From: Podospora bellae-mahoneyi
Lineage: Eukaryota; Ascomycota; Sordariomycetes; Sordariales; Podosporaceae
Direction: 5' to 3'
Length of the DNA: 64,000 nt
Assembly: GCF_035222275.1 (NCBI RefSeq)
Contig: NW_026946360.1
Location: forward strand, 930,001-994,000
Part shown: positions 22,413-35,322 of the stretch, one piece after another
Layout of the letters: each line of letters begins with the position of its first letter
Position numbering within the stretch: position 1 is the stretch's first letter
Translations under genes and position numbers: made by a program
Notes under the pieces: generated by a model
The model's input: only the letters and a program-made list of their open reading frames with translations
The model's database searches: none
Told to the model about the DNA's origin: nothing

Positions 22413-25400
22413 ATGGCACTTCGAGGGGGCCCTCGACTTCAGGTCGGGTCGGCCGCCTGGGTCGAGGAGGAACGGAACTCTGCCCTCGACATCGCCGAGT
22501 CAGAGATAGAAGAATTCTCTTTCTCGGCGCGAAATGAGTTAGATTGGTTGAATGAGCACATGGCCGAGATTTTCTCAGAAAACCAGATGTATGGTCTTGC
22601 ATGATGATTAGCACGACGATGGAAATGCTGCTGACTACATTTGACAGGAATGTCGCTGAACTCTTCAAAACACCCGGAAAATTGCGTGGGAAAACGCCCA
22701 TGACAACACGGAAAATCAGACCCTTGGAAACTCGCGTGGTAGGCAAATGTAGTTGGAGGCGGATATGACGCGTCAAATGCTAACTAGTATCTTGAAGCCA
22801 CTGTCCGATGTCTTTTCCTCAACACCAAAGGACGCGCCTAATTCATTCAGCAACACTCAACGTCAAAGCCCAGCGCGATTGCCACAATTTCAGGTAGCCG
22901 AAGACAAGCCTGAGCCCACAGTTTCCAAGAGTACCAGCCCAGCAAGGATTTTAGCGCCCCCTCCTGCCCTAGCTGTTGCGGCCCCATCTTCCCTCCTGTT
23001 CACGGACTCCGGTTATCATGGCAGCCAAAGTTGCGACACGGTGAATTTGGATCATTGTGATAAGGACGATGACGTCGATATGGTCGATAGCCCACAGCCT
23101 GATGTCGAGACAGGAGATGGCGAACCCAATGTCCCCAGCGGTCTTGCAGAACAACCGAGTCCAACTCTGACGTTCGCCGAGGACGAATTTGACGCTGCTG
23201 ATGAGAACGAGACACGCCAGCCTACAACCTATGCCTCAACCAGTGGTGGCTTCTCTTCGGAAATGGGACAGTCCAGCAGTCCTGTTGTGGTTCGAACTAA
23301 ACTCGCAATGATGTCGCCAAGAGTACCATCTCCTAAAAAGACCGAACCCCCTGCCAGGTCGTCACCCGTCAGAACATCACCGCAGAGGCAAGCGCCGACG
23401 AAGCCAGCGTCGCCCCAGAAGTCATCTTCATCGCCTCGAAAACCATCCCCTCCAAAATCGTCGCCTGTAAAGCAGACCACGTCTAGTCTTCCGAGGGGTT
23501 TCCCAAAGCCTACGGAACATTTTTCTAGCGAAAGACACGAGGAGTCGGAGGAGGATGCCGAGGATGCCAGGTCACCATCAGAGGCCTCAAGTCCCATCAG
23601 GCCATTGATGCGCAAGAGCAGTCTGAGCTTCGCCTCTCTGCCCGCCCGCGAGCCATTGACCTCTAAGAGCGGCAGCCGGATATCTAGGACGAGCCATTTG
23701 GATTTCAGTCGCCCAAGCTTCTATAATCGCCACACTGGTGGCAAGAGCCTGGGCAACACCAGACAATACTCTGATGATGAGGACAATGAGGACATGGATG
23801 TCGACGAGGAGCTCACTGCTCAGCTGGAAAACACCACCAGGATAGCGGAACACAGCAAGACTTACACTCAGCTGTTGCATGATCAGATCAGCATGTTGGG
23901 CAAGTCTCAGACTGCTGGCCCAAGACCTTCCAAATCACTGGCGAATCTCTTCGTTCCGCCAGCAGGTCAGACGCAGGCCAACTTGGGATCCGTTACAGAA
24001 GCCAAGCTGAAACAATCACCCGCAAAACCGAATGCACCAGCTCCTACTCCCGGAGCATTCCCAGTGGACGATGACGAGGACTGGATCGCGGCCCCAAGTA
24101 ATGTTGCCACTGCAGCCCCTGCCGTGGTGCCATATAACCCTCGCCCTGAACTCCGCAAGAGCCTCTCCGTCGAAGATATGGAGAATGTGGCAGGCAAGTC
24201 TTCGGTGAGCGATACTGAGCATAATATGCCCCCCAGCAGCCCCGCCACCGCTTGGAAAGCCCAAGCTAGCCCACAGTGGCAGAACAGCACTCCGGGGCAT
24301 TCGAAGTCCGCATCTGTGCCTGCTTTTCCGACACTTGCGCAACTTGAGGGCGGTGATGGTGCTACTCTCAAAAAGACCGTGACGGCGACCCAGCCAACTC
24401 TGCCCTCTGTCGAAGAGGATGGTCGCATGCCAACACCCAGCAAATCGCCTACTCGCAGTGCTTTCCGAGACAACCCCCTGAAGCAGGTTAAGAATAAGCT
24501 GTCTTCCCTGTTGAGTAGCGCCAAGAACTTGAATGTAAGAAGTGCAGCCATCAGTGCTGAAGGCAAAGCTATGATCTCACCTTCCACTGTGCAGCTTGGT
24601 ATTCATCCAGGACCATCTGTTGAGTCTTTCAGATCGGTAGACAACGTGATGTACCCCGACCTCACACAGCAGCTTTCATCCACTTCCCGACCACTGAGTC
24701 CAGTCAGGTCCAACAGCACCCGGAGAACTAGAGCGTCTACCGAACGAGAGAAGATAGAGGCCAAGGAGCGGGAGAAGGATTCTAGAGCCAAAGAGAAGGA
24801 GATGAAAGAGGTGAGGCGAGCAGAAAAAGAACTGGAGAAGTTGGATAAGGCACGTAAACAAGAGGACGAAAAGGCGCGCGTGTTCAGCAAAGAGCAGGAA
24901 AGACTTGCTGCCATGGAAAAGCAAGTGGCCCTGCAGAAGGAACGAGAGCAAGAGCAACAACAAGCACGTGCGGAACAAGCTCGCGCCGCTCATTCTCAGT
25001 ACCGACCCCAACCCCAGGATTTACAAACACCGGCACCATCACGAAAGGGACTTCCGAAGGCGCTTCCCAAGTCGACCCGAACCAGCCCGGGAAGGGCCAA
25101 CCGCCAACCCGATGATCAAGGTCTCTCTGATGAGGGTGATGTCGACATGGCCGATGCGACCTCAACAGTCACTATGGCGATGCCCCCGTCTTCCATTCAG
25201 CGACCCACGACTGCATCGTCAGTCAGGACGCAAGGCATCAAGCGCCCAGTCAAGCCAACCAAGGAGACGCTCTCTAAGACCACTCGGCAAGCGCCAACCG
25301 TCATGCGCGTTTATCCTCCCAGTTCTCAACAGTCTCAGTTCCATCCTTCAAATAGCGTCCTGGCCTCCAACCTCCAAGAGACATTAGGTCAGCCACAGCA

Positions 25401-26664
25401 GCAGCCACCAATGCATGTGAAGAACAAGACCAGCCAGAGTTCATTGAACGAGAAGAAGTCATTGCCCAATCTCAAGATATCAGCCTCTTCGACGGCCTTG
25501 AAACGGAAGGAGCAAGAGGAGCGCGAGGCTCAACGGAAGCGCGATGCCAAAGCCGAGCTTGAACGGAGACGCATTGCTGCCCAGAAGCAAGAGCAACAGA
25601 GGGAGCGTATTGAAAAAGCCAAGGCCACCAGAGCACCCCCTCCGGCTATTAGGTCACAGCCGAACGGGCCTCCTGATTACAGCATGGCAGACAAGGCTCC
25701 TGTGCGGCCTCCTTCTCGGTTGGGTTCCACTATGCATCAGGAAAGTCGACTTGTAAATCAGAGTTTGGCAAGCGGGAAAGCGCCTATGAAGCGTCCACAC
25801 CAGCAAGAGAATGAGGGCTTTTCCAAATCCAAGTCACAAAAGACCACCCAGGAGACCAAACCTATCAGAATGAGCGAGGACTTTGACCCAGATACTGAGA
25901 TGGCCGACAGCCAGCAGCGGACAATGAAGCCACCGTCTGTGAGGCCGTCGGCTGGGTTTAAGGTGAGTCGACCGGCAGGCCCCGTGGCGGTTGTAATCTG
26001 GGAGGATGCTAAACGGATCACTCAGGACCCTTCCAACAAGTCCATGTTCTCGACAGGCTATGCCAACGTGCCTCCGCCCAGTGCGAGTAGAGACCTTTTC
26101 AAGGCCACCGTCACCGCACAGCATCACAGCACCGTCAAGCCGGCTTTGCACAACACAGCCCAATTCGCCAAAGGTGCCATTCCCTTTGCGCCCAACCGCC
26201 CTACAGGACAGGCGGCAAATCCCCACAAGACCCCTGCTCGGCCTGGCGCTGGTGGTATTCCAAAGTCAGTCAACAGGACTGCGACTCGATCATCTCCCCG
26301 TTTCCAGAACGGCGAGGCTATTGAACTCCCTGAGATTCAGACGGATGACGATGATGATGATGAAGACGAGCATATCATGGTGGCCGATTGGGCAGATTCA
26401 CCAGCTCTCAAACAGGCATTGCTGGCACAAGAACGCATGGACCCCATGCAAGTCTTTGGACCACCGGCCCCACTCAACATGGAGGAGGTATTTAGCAAGA
26501 GCAAGGACAGATGGCACAGATTCAGGGCGAGAACGAGCTCGGCCAACTGGAGTGGAACGGATAGGTTGACAGAAGACGAAGTCAGAAAGGATAACATGGC
26601 CAGAGACAAGATGAGACGGGATGGTGGGTGGAGTTACGAGTTGTCAAAAGACATTTCAGGATAA
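22413..26664 (+). CDS. Inner centromere protein INCENP/Sli15-like, chromosomal passenger scaffold
   Basis: Four exons are proposed: 22413-22588, 22648-22738, 22798-25962 and 26026-26664, 1,356 residues. The first two exons build the N-terminal centromere-targeting helix region (NELDWLNEHMAEIFSENQM then NVAELFKTPGKLRGKTP), which in INCENP binds survivin/borealin. A long disordered Ser/Pro-rich middle follows, rich in SP sites. A charged single-helix-like segment lies at about 738-820 (KEREKDSRAKEKEMKEVRRA), like the microtubule-binding helix of INCENP. The C-terminal IN-box lies at about 1265-1325 (ADWADSPALKQALLAQE, then MDPMQVFG), the Aurora B activating segment. The last intron, 63 nt with GTGAGT, GCTAAAC and CAG, keeps the frame if retained. 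The protein tethers Aurora kinase to centromeres and the spindle midzone. Convincing at both ends; the middle is not alignable by eye. Confidence 0.88.
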
Positions 26665-28802
26665 ACTATTCTGAGGGGAGATGCATTGTTGGGAGTTTCA
26701 TTGGTTTAATCTTTCGGTAACAAGTGTATCATATATGTTGTGGGGAATTAGAGATATCAAGGCAAGGGTCTCATGACGACAAAGGGGTTTCCATGTACAT
26801 CTCGGGAATGAATGGTCAGCATGACGGAGTGCGTGGAAGGAAAGATATCAAGTTTGAATAGGAGTATGCTATGTATGGCCGGCCCTGTTGAACTTCAATC
26901 TGGCGCCACTTGCAATCTTGTTTTGTGTCTTGCTTATGTCCGATGTGTTTCGTCAGCGGATTTCGTCTTCACAATCCTAACCCGGACGATGCCTTGATGT
27001 TCTTCACACTTCCTTCGCATCTTGAAGTAAAAGACCCGTTCAATGTTTGAGGTGTTCGTAGGATGCCCAGAGTTGGCTTGCTGAGTACGCATCACACTGT
27101 TGTTATGCAAGCTGACGTTATGAGGGTTCTCGGGTTCTGGCAGATGACAAGTTCATCTCCCCCACGATAGTATAGCATAGCCTCAGCCCATCCGGGACTG
27201 GTCATCCTATCATTTAAATGTCCCGTGACCTGATGCTTCAGCACAATAGTCACTGGAACCATTTCTGCCCTCAAGATCTCCAATCTGAATATGATGGAGG
27301 GGGGAAGAACACCTCGTGCGGAGATATCCTGCAATGATGATCAAGTGGAAATGAATGGGCGGGACTGAGGGCAACAGAATGATGGTGATAGTAGGATCTT
27401 AGGTGGGTAGTCCTAGGTTCAAGAAGAGGCGCCGATTATTACCCCGCAAACCACAAGTATGGGGTGAAAGGATTCAGATGAACTCCTACTTGTGAGATAT
27501 AGCGGCAACAAGTGGTGATGACAGTTAGGACGCCTCACCGCTTTCCGCTCTCTTTCCTCTCAAGCAGCATCTCTTGCAGCTTTTGTATAAAGTACTATAG
27601 ATATAGCTACCCTACCCCGCCGGCCCAGCTTCACCAGCTTGAAAAAGGAAAAGCCAGTGGACCAGGCAGGGCGGGAACAGGGGACCAGCAGGTACGTCAT
27701 GTTCACTGTGACGCTGGTGTAAATAGAGCACGCGCTAATGGCGGCCCACGCCTTGCTCCCAGTTGCCCTTGACAGCTGAAGTAGACCCCACCTAATTGTT
27801 TCGATCAAGTGAGCTGCGGCAGGCGCCCTCTTTTTTGACTGTTGACCTGGCTGGAGGTTGAGCACACTCCGAACAATACTAGGGTCGAGGTGCAAGAAGA
27901 GGTTACTACATACTCGGTGTCTTTTGTCATTATTTTGAAAAGCAGTCACTCTTTTCTCCGCATTCCAGAACCGGCGGTTTCCAGCTTGGCAGTTCCTGTC
28001 TCGCCTTCCTGTTGGTGAGTGAGGTAAGCCGAGCGACACGAGGATTGGGACTTACTGCCAGCGCGCGGCGTGTTTGTGTTCCCAAACGCATGCGCCTGTT
28101 CGAACTGCGGCTAACCACAAACCAACATTCGCAGTTTTCCAACACGCACCGAATATTCTCTGCGGAAACGGCTCGACTTGTCAGCACGACATCCTGCAAG
28201 CTCCTTCCACCTCTGATCACTTGCCTCCAACTGCTGGCTCCGCCGAGACCGAGTTCCTACTCCCACCCAGCCAGCCCACTTTCGACTTCCATTTTTTTGT
28301 CCAATCTTTGCCCCACCAAATAGTTCACGGTTTTGCGACTCGATCCCTACCCTCAACGTACTCTCACGGTTCCGCGACCTCCAAACAAACCCCTCGAGTT
28401 GCCTCTGTGCTAAACATCGCGTGCGAGAGCTGTGCTTGAACGCGGCACCATTCCCACGTCGACACGATCTGGTTTCCCGCCCCCGCCCAAGACAACTGCG
28501 TCGGGCCCCAATTGCCAGTTGACTATCCAAACATCCGGCACCGTTTGCCTTCACCAGGAATCAAACGGGCTCGGCCAGACAAGGGGGCCACCAAGTTTGT
28601 CCCCTTGCATAGCTAAGGCAACAGACGGTTCGCCATTTTGCTCTTGCACTGTTTGCTTGGGGATTTCCGACTTGGAACTTAGAGTGGAGGAAATTCTTCA
28701 CCAACTTCGAATCTAAGTGCTTGCAAAAGTTGTTCCTACAGTTGGTATCTTTGGCAGGAAGGGGGACAGGTAGGGCGTGCTCTAGCCCAATATCAGATCA
28801 CA
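26665..28802. other. Long intergenic region upstream of the J-domain gene
   Basis: 2,138 bp, the longest gene-free stretch. There is a TATAAAG-like sequence near 27586-27592 and a C/T-rich zone at about 28200-28560. A long 5' UTR, possibly with an intron, or an unannotated non-coding transcript could lie here, but no coding gene is supported on either strand. Confidence 0.45.
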
Positions 28803-31800
28803 ATGGTCAAGCCAGATTTCGAACGGGATTACTATGCCGATCTCGAACTCCCATCCATGTCCGAGATCGAAGTGGTCAAAAAGCAATTCAAGAAGCTCGG
28901 TAGGAACCACCAAAGTGGCTACTATTCAACATGATTTCGTGCTAACAACTCTTACGCAGCTCTTAAGTATCATCCAGATCGCAACATTGGCAACGAAGAA
29001 CTATCGAAGGAAAAGTTTGTGCTCATCCAAACAGCCCATGAGATCTTGACCGACCCCTCGCAAAAAGCAAAGTACGATGCCCACCGCGCGCGCTTGGGGC
29101 GATGGAGCGCCGCCTACGGCGGTGCGTCAGGCGTCAGAGGCAACCCATACATGAATACCTCTCAAGATATAAACTCGAAGTTTGGCGCACCTCCGCAGAG
29201 ACGACCTCCGATGCCCACCCGGCCGACTACCACAGCCAGCACCGGGGGAGCTTCAAGATACTCGCAATGGCAGGCAAAGCCAAAGACGAAGACGGAGTCA
29301 ATGAGGGAACAATCGAAATCGGAGGCTTGGGAAAGGTCCAGGGCATCAAATCCACAAACTGCCTACGGGGCAACGCGCCCGGTCCCACCGAGACCGAGAG
29401 ATGCTCCTCCGACCCCGAGGAGCGCGGCTCAGGAAAGACGGCAACAGGCTGCCTTTGGTGGAAACTCAACAAGGAAGACAGGGTTTACACCATCATCACC
29501 AACAGGCGACGAACCGCCGGTTAAAAATCATCACTACACCACGTACACAACCTCAGGGAGCACCTCAGCAGCCGGCGCTGCCCCTACTGGCAAACCTCGG
29601 CCGACGTCTGAGTACGTTGACCCACTGACCCAACAGTTCGGCGACACCTTCTTGGATAATCGGCAGAGCACGCCTTATGCTACCAATGTGGGGGAAAAGT
29701 TTAATCCATTCGAGCCTCTGAACGTCAACCGGGCCAAGAGCATGAAGGACAACGCGCGCAAGAATCCCGCTGAGGTGCCGCCTGCACCTCCTAATCGCCA
29801 ACGAAGTGCCAGCGTGGGTTCTGACGGTTTCCGACGATCGAGCAATGAGAAGCCGCCATATCATGAGACGGCCACCAACCCCCGCTTTCCGGCTCAATCA
29901 AAGGCCAGCGCCCGGTACAGCCCCCGAACTGCGCAGCCGCCTGACTCCGCACCACCGACTACGGCTGGGTTTGGTGGAGACGCCACCAGCTCTACCTCAT
30001 CAGTCAATAGTAGCGCAAACGGTGAGACCCGAACCTGTTAGAAATGAACTTGTGCGTTGCTAACGTCATAAAGCTACAGTAAACGGAGGAGCTTCTGCTC
30101 AGGCCAAGCCTGGCCCCAAGGTGTATGCCGCACCCCTTTCTTCTCGTTACCCCTATCCGGGTTATTTCAGCAGAGTTTCTCAGATTCCGCCTCCGTGTGG
30201 GTGGACTGGTGAGAAGTCTTGCCCTCGTAATGCTGGATCTGGCGCTACCAAGCCTGGCGTCGACCACCCTCCAGAGAGCTCTCACGGTTACGATGCTTAC
30301 AGTAAAATCAAGTACCCCTTCGCTTCCAGCGCGCAGCACAGCATGTATGAAACTCCAAGTGGAGTCCAGCGGGCTGGTTCTCGTTCGAGTCTTTTCGAAG
30401 ACGACTTGACCGACCAACTGAATGTGTTGCTGGCCAAGAAGGGGACAAACTCTTCACGGAAACGCCCCAGACTAACTCAGGATGGGCAACAACCACAAAG
30501 GCCTACGTGTGATGCTAACGCCGGTCAAACTGTCAGTTTCGCGGTGCCCGACGACGATGACGACCCGACCTCTCCCATCCAAACAGCCCGGTTCGCGAGA
30601 CACAGCGCCGATAATATCAATACGAAGTTTGTCGCCGAAGACAAGGGTAGGTTTGAGTTCAGCGCTGGGAGTGATTTTGAGGCTTCGCCCAGCTCTCCGC
30701 TAGATAATGCCTTTACGAGAGCGAGACGCCGTGGCCGACAATCCCCACTGCGACAAGATTCCGGGACCTCATACGAAGCATTTACCAATGCATCCCCGAA
30801 ACCAGCAGCAGCCATGCCTCAGCAAGATGCTGCTCCGAAGCCGAGTGCCTTCGATGCCAAGAAGTGGGAGGAACTGAGCAAGGTCAACATCTTTAATCCA
30901 ACAGCGGCTCAGAGGTCATCAGTGTCACCTACTCGACCAGTCAAACCGCTCAAGAAGACTCGGGGCGGAGGAGTTCGCCTAACAGCTGGATCGGCTGGAA
31001 TGGCAGAGGAGGACGATAGTAGTGGTGAGGACCGAGCACAGGCAGGCACCGGAAGAGCCAACCCCAGTGGTCCCAAAAGCCCCAACGCCATGGATATCGA
31101 CCCTCCCGTTTCTGAAACGACAGCTCAACAACCGCCTGTGGCCAACGAAGCCCGACCCATCCCTGTTGAACCGACGAAGCCGGAGTGGCGAGCTGGCCAT
31201 GTTGGCACCACTGCGACCGCTGCTCCGCCTCTGCCTCCAAAGGTCAACGGTACACAGAAGATGCCCAAAGTGAACCCAACTCACGCAGGGTCCGAAGACA
31301 CGGACGACTTTATGAGATCGAATGTGTTTGCAGACTTTGAGAATGTTGCGCCTTTCAGCCAGAAAGCAACAGGACTGAACTCATTTGCCGATTTGGGCCA
31401 AAGCCTGCCATTCCAATCCAGACCCTCGGCCACAATTCCCATACCTCAGATGAAGCCTACGCCGCTTTCCTGTCCACCTGTTCCCCAAGCACCCAAAGTT
31501 CCGACAACACTTGCTTTTGGCGGTGTCAAGTTAGGGAGCCCAGCTTGGAATACATATACCAAGGAGTTTGAGGCCTACATGATTGCTTGGTCTCAATGGA
31601 ACGGCACCATGTTGACACACTTTTCTACACGCCAGGCTCAACAAAACTCGGCGGGCTTCTCATGGGTCAGTGCTATGGGTGACAATGGTTATCAGGAATA
31701 TGTCAACTCGCTGGAGCAGGACAAGCCACTCAGACAAAAGTGGCTAGCCGCATGCGAGAACCATGAGCTGCAGTTCAAAGAGTTTCAGAAGATGCGGCAG

Positions 31801-31818
31801 GGGTTGATGAGGAATTAG
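28803..31818 (+). CDS. Large J-domain (DnaJ) protein with a disordered tail
   Basis: Three exons, 28803-28899, 28960-30021 and 30080-31818 (introns 60 and 58 nt), give 965 residues. The J domain spans about 8-75: DYYADLELP, the splice-restored KKL-A-LKYHPDRN with HPD at 37-39, and HEILTDPSQKAKYDAHR. The HPD tripeptide that stimulates Hsp70 ATPase is intact. No Gly/Phe region, zinc finger or C-terminal substrate domain of class A/B J proteins is present, so this is a class C type. The tail is Pro/Ser/Thr-rich with a basic stretch (NSSRKRPRLTQ). Only the last 130 residues look ordered (SPAWNTYTKEFEAYMIAWSQ). No transmembrane segment is seen. Its client and location are unknown; a nuclear site is possible given the basic cluster. 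Confidence 0.85.
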
Positions 31819-32790
31819 GAGGCTTGAAGGCATCGGGTATCCTGAAGGTAATGGCGCCTTGCGACTGGGTTTTCTTCACCTTCACGCGGCTCCAAAATTG
31901 CTTCGATGCCGCCTGAACTGCGGTAACGCAACAGCAGGAAGACAAGTGGGCATCTTCAGCTGCGAAGCCTAGCCATCATTATCCAAGGTTCGGTTTCAAG
32001 CCGTTAGGTGACCTACCGTTACGCTCAGCTGTATCTTCGGCTAAAGGGATGTCAGCTTGTGGGAAATGACGAGCATGACCGCATAGTTTTGTTCTCCCGG
32101 GAGGACACTGAGTAGCAAAAGTGCAGAAATGTTACGCAGGCCTTTTGGTTGGAGCTTGGTCTGTCGATAGGAGAGCACGACATCCTCAAGCCGAGATACT
32201 TCCATCTATTAATATCAAGTAGGGGTTGGGTACGAGACGCCATCTCAAGAAAGATGGGGTTGGATGAAGGTTGATGTTCTATGGGCTTGGCTCGCTGCCG
32301 CTTTTCGGTGATAGTTCAGGCTATCCCTAATGTCACAGAGATCAGTGCGATGGCTCTTTTTGCGTTTCTAGGTTCTGGTAACAAGGTTTGAGGTTTGCTT
32401 GCCGTTGCTATCTTGCTAGATTTGTTCTCTGCGAACTTGGCGAAACAAAATCGGGGAAGGGGCAATAGAAGCGGTTACCTAGAGGGATGCACATGAAACT
32501 AGATGAAATGGGGAGACGAGCTTTGGTTGGGTTATTTTGTGTATAGTACTGTTAGATGGAGTTCTTGATTGCTGGATATCGTGGCTTGGTGCGTGTCGAT
32601 GCAGGTTACCATCTCTTTCTGCGTAATGGCTCAAAAAGAAGGCGAGAAGATCAAGTTCCCTCCTTGTTAGGGACAGTCGAGGCTGATGTGTCTCATAGTG
32701 GCAAAGTTCGGCCCTAACATAGTGCGATGTTATTTCTACCTGTCAGAGTCGCCCCTCCAAAAACACCTACCATGTTACCCTTGACGACAG
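31819..32790. other. Convergent intergenic region after the J-domain gene
   Basis: 972 bp between facing stop codons of the J-domain protein and the aminotransferase. No gene, repeat or RNA is recognised. Confidence 0.5.
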
Positions 32791-34291
32791 CTATCGAGTC
32801 TCACCTGACAAACCCCTCACAACACGCCCCAGTCTCCTTACCCCCTCTGTGATCTTGTGCTCGTCCTCCCAAGAGAAACTCAACCTAATATTCCCCCTAA
32901 ACTTCGCCCCTTCCTCATCTCCCCTCACCTCAAACATCTCCCCCTCTGCTACGATCAACTCCTCCTCTTGCCTGGCCTTTTGCGCCACCACCCTTGCGTC
33001 AAGCCCCCCCGGCAAAGTCAACCAAACAAAATACCCCCCAAACCTGTCCCCATCCTGCGCAGCCACCGCCACCCCCAACTCTCCCAACTCCTGCTTGATC
33101 GTTTCCATGATGAGCTCATGTCGTCTCCGCAGACCGGGCCTGACCGTTTCCTGCAGATGCCTCTCCAACTCCCCAGCCTTCATCACTTCAGCCAACAACG
33201 CAGCAGCAAACTGGCTGCCCGCGCCTCCCGACCTGGTCGCCCCCGTCTGGGACAGCCCCATGACGAAGTCTGGCGTGCCGTGAACCCACCCCGTCCTGAG
33301 ACCGGGTCCCAGCAGTTTGGAGAAAGAGCCGTTGGAAATAACATTGCCGAACCATTTCCCGGAGCTTGTTGCGGGCTCTGAGGGACCCAATGACAAGTCA
33401 ATGTCTGAGAGGCGCGGGAGCAACGGGCCGAGGTCAGACGAGGGGGAGGCTGGCAGGATAGGCCATTGTAAAAAGTCGTAGACATCATCACTCACGACCA
33501 GCACATCGTGCCTTCTGGCGACTTTGACCAGTCGGTTTCTCTTCTCCAGCGTCATGGTCGTCCCAGAAGGGTTGGAGCACGTCGAAACAAGGTAGACAAC
33601 ATGGCGGTAGTGCTTTCTGTAGGGGCCGGTGTTTTTCCTTTCTGCTCCTTTGTGAGTTGGCTGGTGGTGCTGGACCTCGTGCTTTTGAAGCAAAGTGTCC
33701 AGCAAGTCGATATCAATGCCCCCTTGCTGGTCCTCTGGCACGGCTTTTATGCGTCCTGGACCAAACCCGGCATCCTCAAAGATGGGACAGGCGAGGTAGT
33801 AGCATGGCGCTGAGGCCCATACTTTGTGGCATTGACTGTCAGCACAACGTCTCTAAAAACTGGCCATGGGTGAGACACCTACCAGTCTGGGTGTAAGACG
33901 GGTCAGTAAAACTAGCCAGCACACATGCCAACCCCTGACTCGCGCCGCCGGTGATGCATATCTCCTCGCTCTTAGTGCTGGTTAAGTATTGCTTCTCCAG
34001 CCAGACAGCCAATTCCTCTCTGAGAGGCTGGTACCCCGGGTCTGGGCCGTATTGCAAGGCAGGAACGGACAGGGAGGGGTCAGAGAGGAGCGCCGTCGAG
34101 GCGGCCTGTAAAATGGAGGAAGATAACAAGGACGGGGAGGGCCAGCCTCTGAGAAAGTTGATGAGCTCCTTCTTGGAACTGGAAGCACCCCTTTCAGGGT
34201 CGAGTGTCTGGTTAGTGACATCTTGTAGTGGTGGCGTGGGTGAGGTGTTTATGGAGTTTGAAATCGTCTTATCAGATGTTGTTGACGCCAT
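32791..34291 (-). CDS. PLP-dependent class I/II aminotransferase
   Basis: Two exons (34291-33883, 33821-32791; 61-nt intron GTAGGT...AAG) encode 479 residues. The N-terminal part has INFLRGWPS, YGPDPGYQPLREELAVWL and ITGGASQGLACVL, the phosphate/cofactor-pocket region. The splice restores VWASAPCYYLACPIFEDAGF, the usual substrate-side strand. Then come STCSNPSGTTM, the aspartate in VVSDDVYDF, and the Schiff-base lysine in NGSFSKLLGPGLRTGWVHG (K305). RLSFSWEDE near the end holds the substrate carboxylate arginine. The layout is fold-type I and reminds me of yeast Yer152c and the 2-aminoadipate/kynurenine aminotransferase group. The amino-acid substrate cannot be told. No targeting signal is clear. 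Confidence 0.9.
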
Positions 34292-35322
34292 CTTGACCAA
34301 ATCATGTAACCAATGGCAAGAAAACTGCGCGGTTCCAACTAAAGTGATGACTGAAGGCAAGAATGTAATGGCCAAGTCCGAGGTTTGATGTCGTGAGTGG
34401 AGAAAGGCCTCTTGACAACAAAACACGACCAGAGGCGGAAGGAGGTGCGGGGCGAATGACACAATTGTCTCCCCGGAAAAGGGCGACCAAATATTGACAT
34501 GCGCATACTGACAAGTCATTGGTACCATACGAGGCCAGACTCGAAAAGAAACATACCCAAATAATACATACAATCATGAGCTCATTTACTGCACTGAACT
34601 AATAAGTTACAATGTTACTCCAGTTGCCTACCGCCCCATGCTTCAGCTGAAAAACTCGTGATGGAATTATGCCGTCCATACACTACAGATAAAAATGACA
34701 AGTCCTCATCTTTCTCTCGTACACCCTTTGTTTTTTGATGGAAGACGCCCGTGCTATAATGTGTCAAGAACATCCAGTTGTGCCCTGCCATCCTACCGGA
34801 TTACCATTCCCTCCATTTTGAAATCCTTCCTAATGCAAATGTTCCAAAGGATGAAAGCCTGAACAAGCATCTGTTGCACTCATATCCCACTTTCCACGGT
34901 CCCACCCTTCTTGTCCTGTCTAACGGTTTGAGCTGCCATGTGAATCCAGAGAACCTGGCAGACAAACTCATTGCAGGGAGTTGACAATCCCCACTCTTCC
35001 GTTCAACAAATGCATCCTCTAGTGGCCATGTTGGTGCGACAAAACAGGAGAAATCCGTGTTGCTTCGCAAGAAATCAACCAAGAAGTGGCCAGACTCCAG
35101 AAAATGCGACTATGTCGCTGCAAAGAATGTGGCTGGCTCAGAAACTCGTACAGGACCGCCGCATCTCAGGCCAGTATATCGCTTAGCCGTCATACTTAGT
35201 GCCGTGGTATCGTGCTTCGACTTCTACTTGTCGATAGAACGGAGTTGACGGCACCAAGGAAGAAAGAATTATACCACTGTGCTGGCCCGTTTTGCCACCA
35301 TGTCAGCATCCACCCACTTCCT
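34292..35322. other. Intergenic: aminotransferase promoter side and 3' side of the RGG protein gene
   Basis: 1,031 bp with only short open frames. No gene or RNA recognised. Confidence 0.5.
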
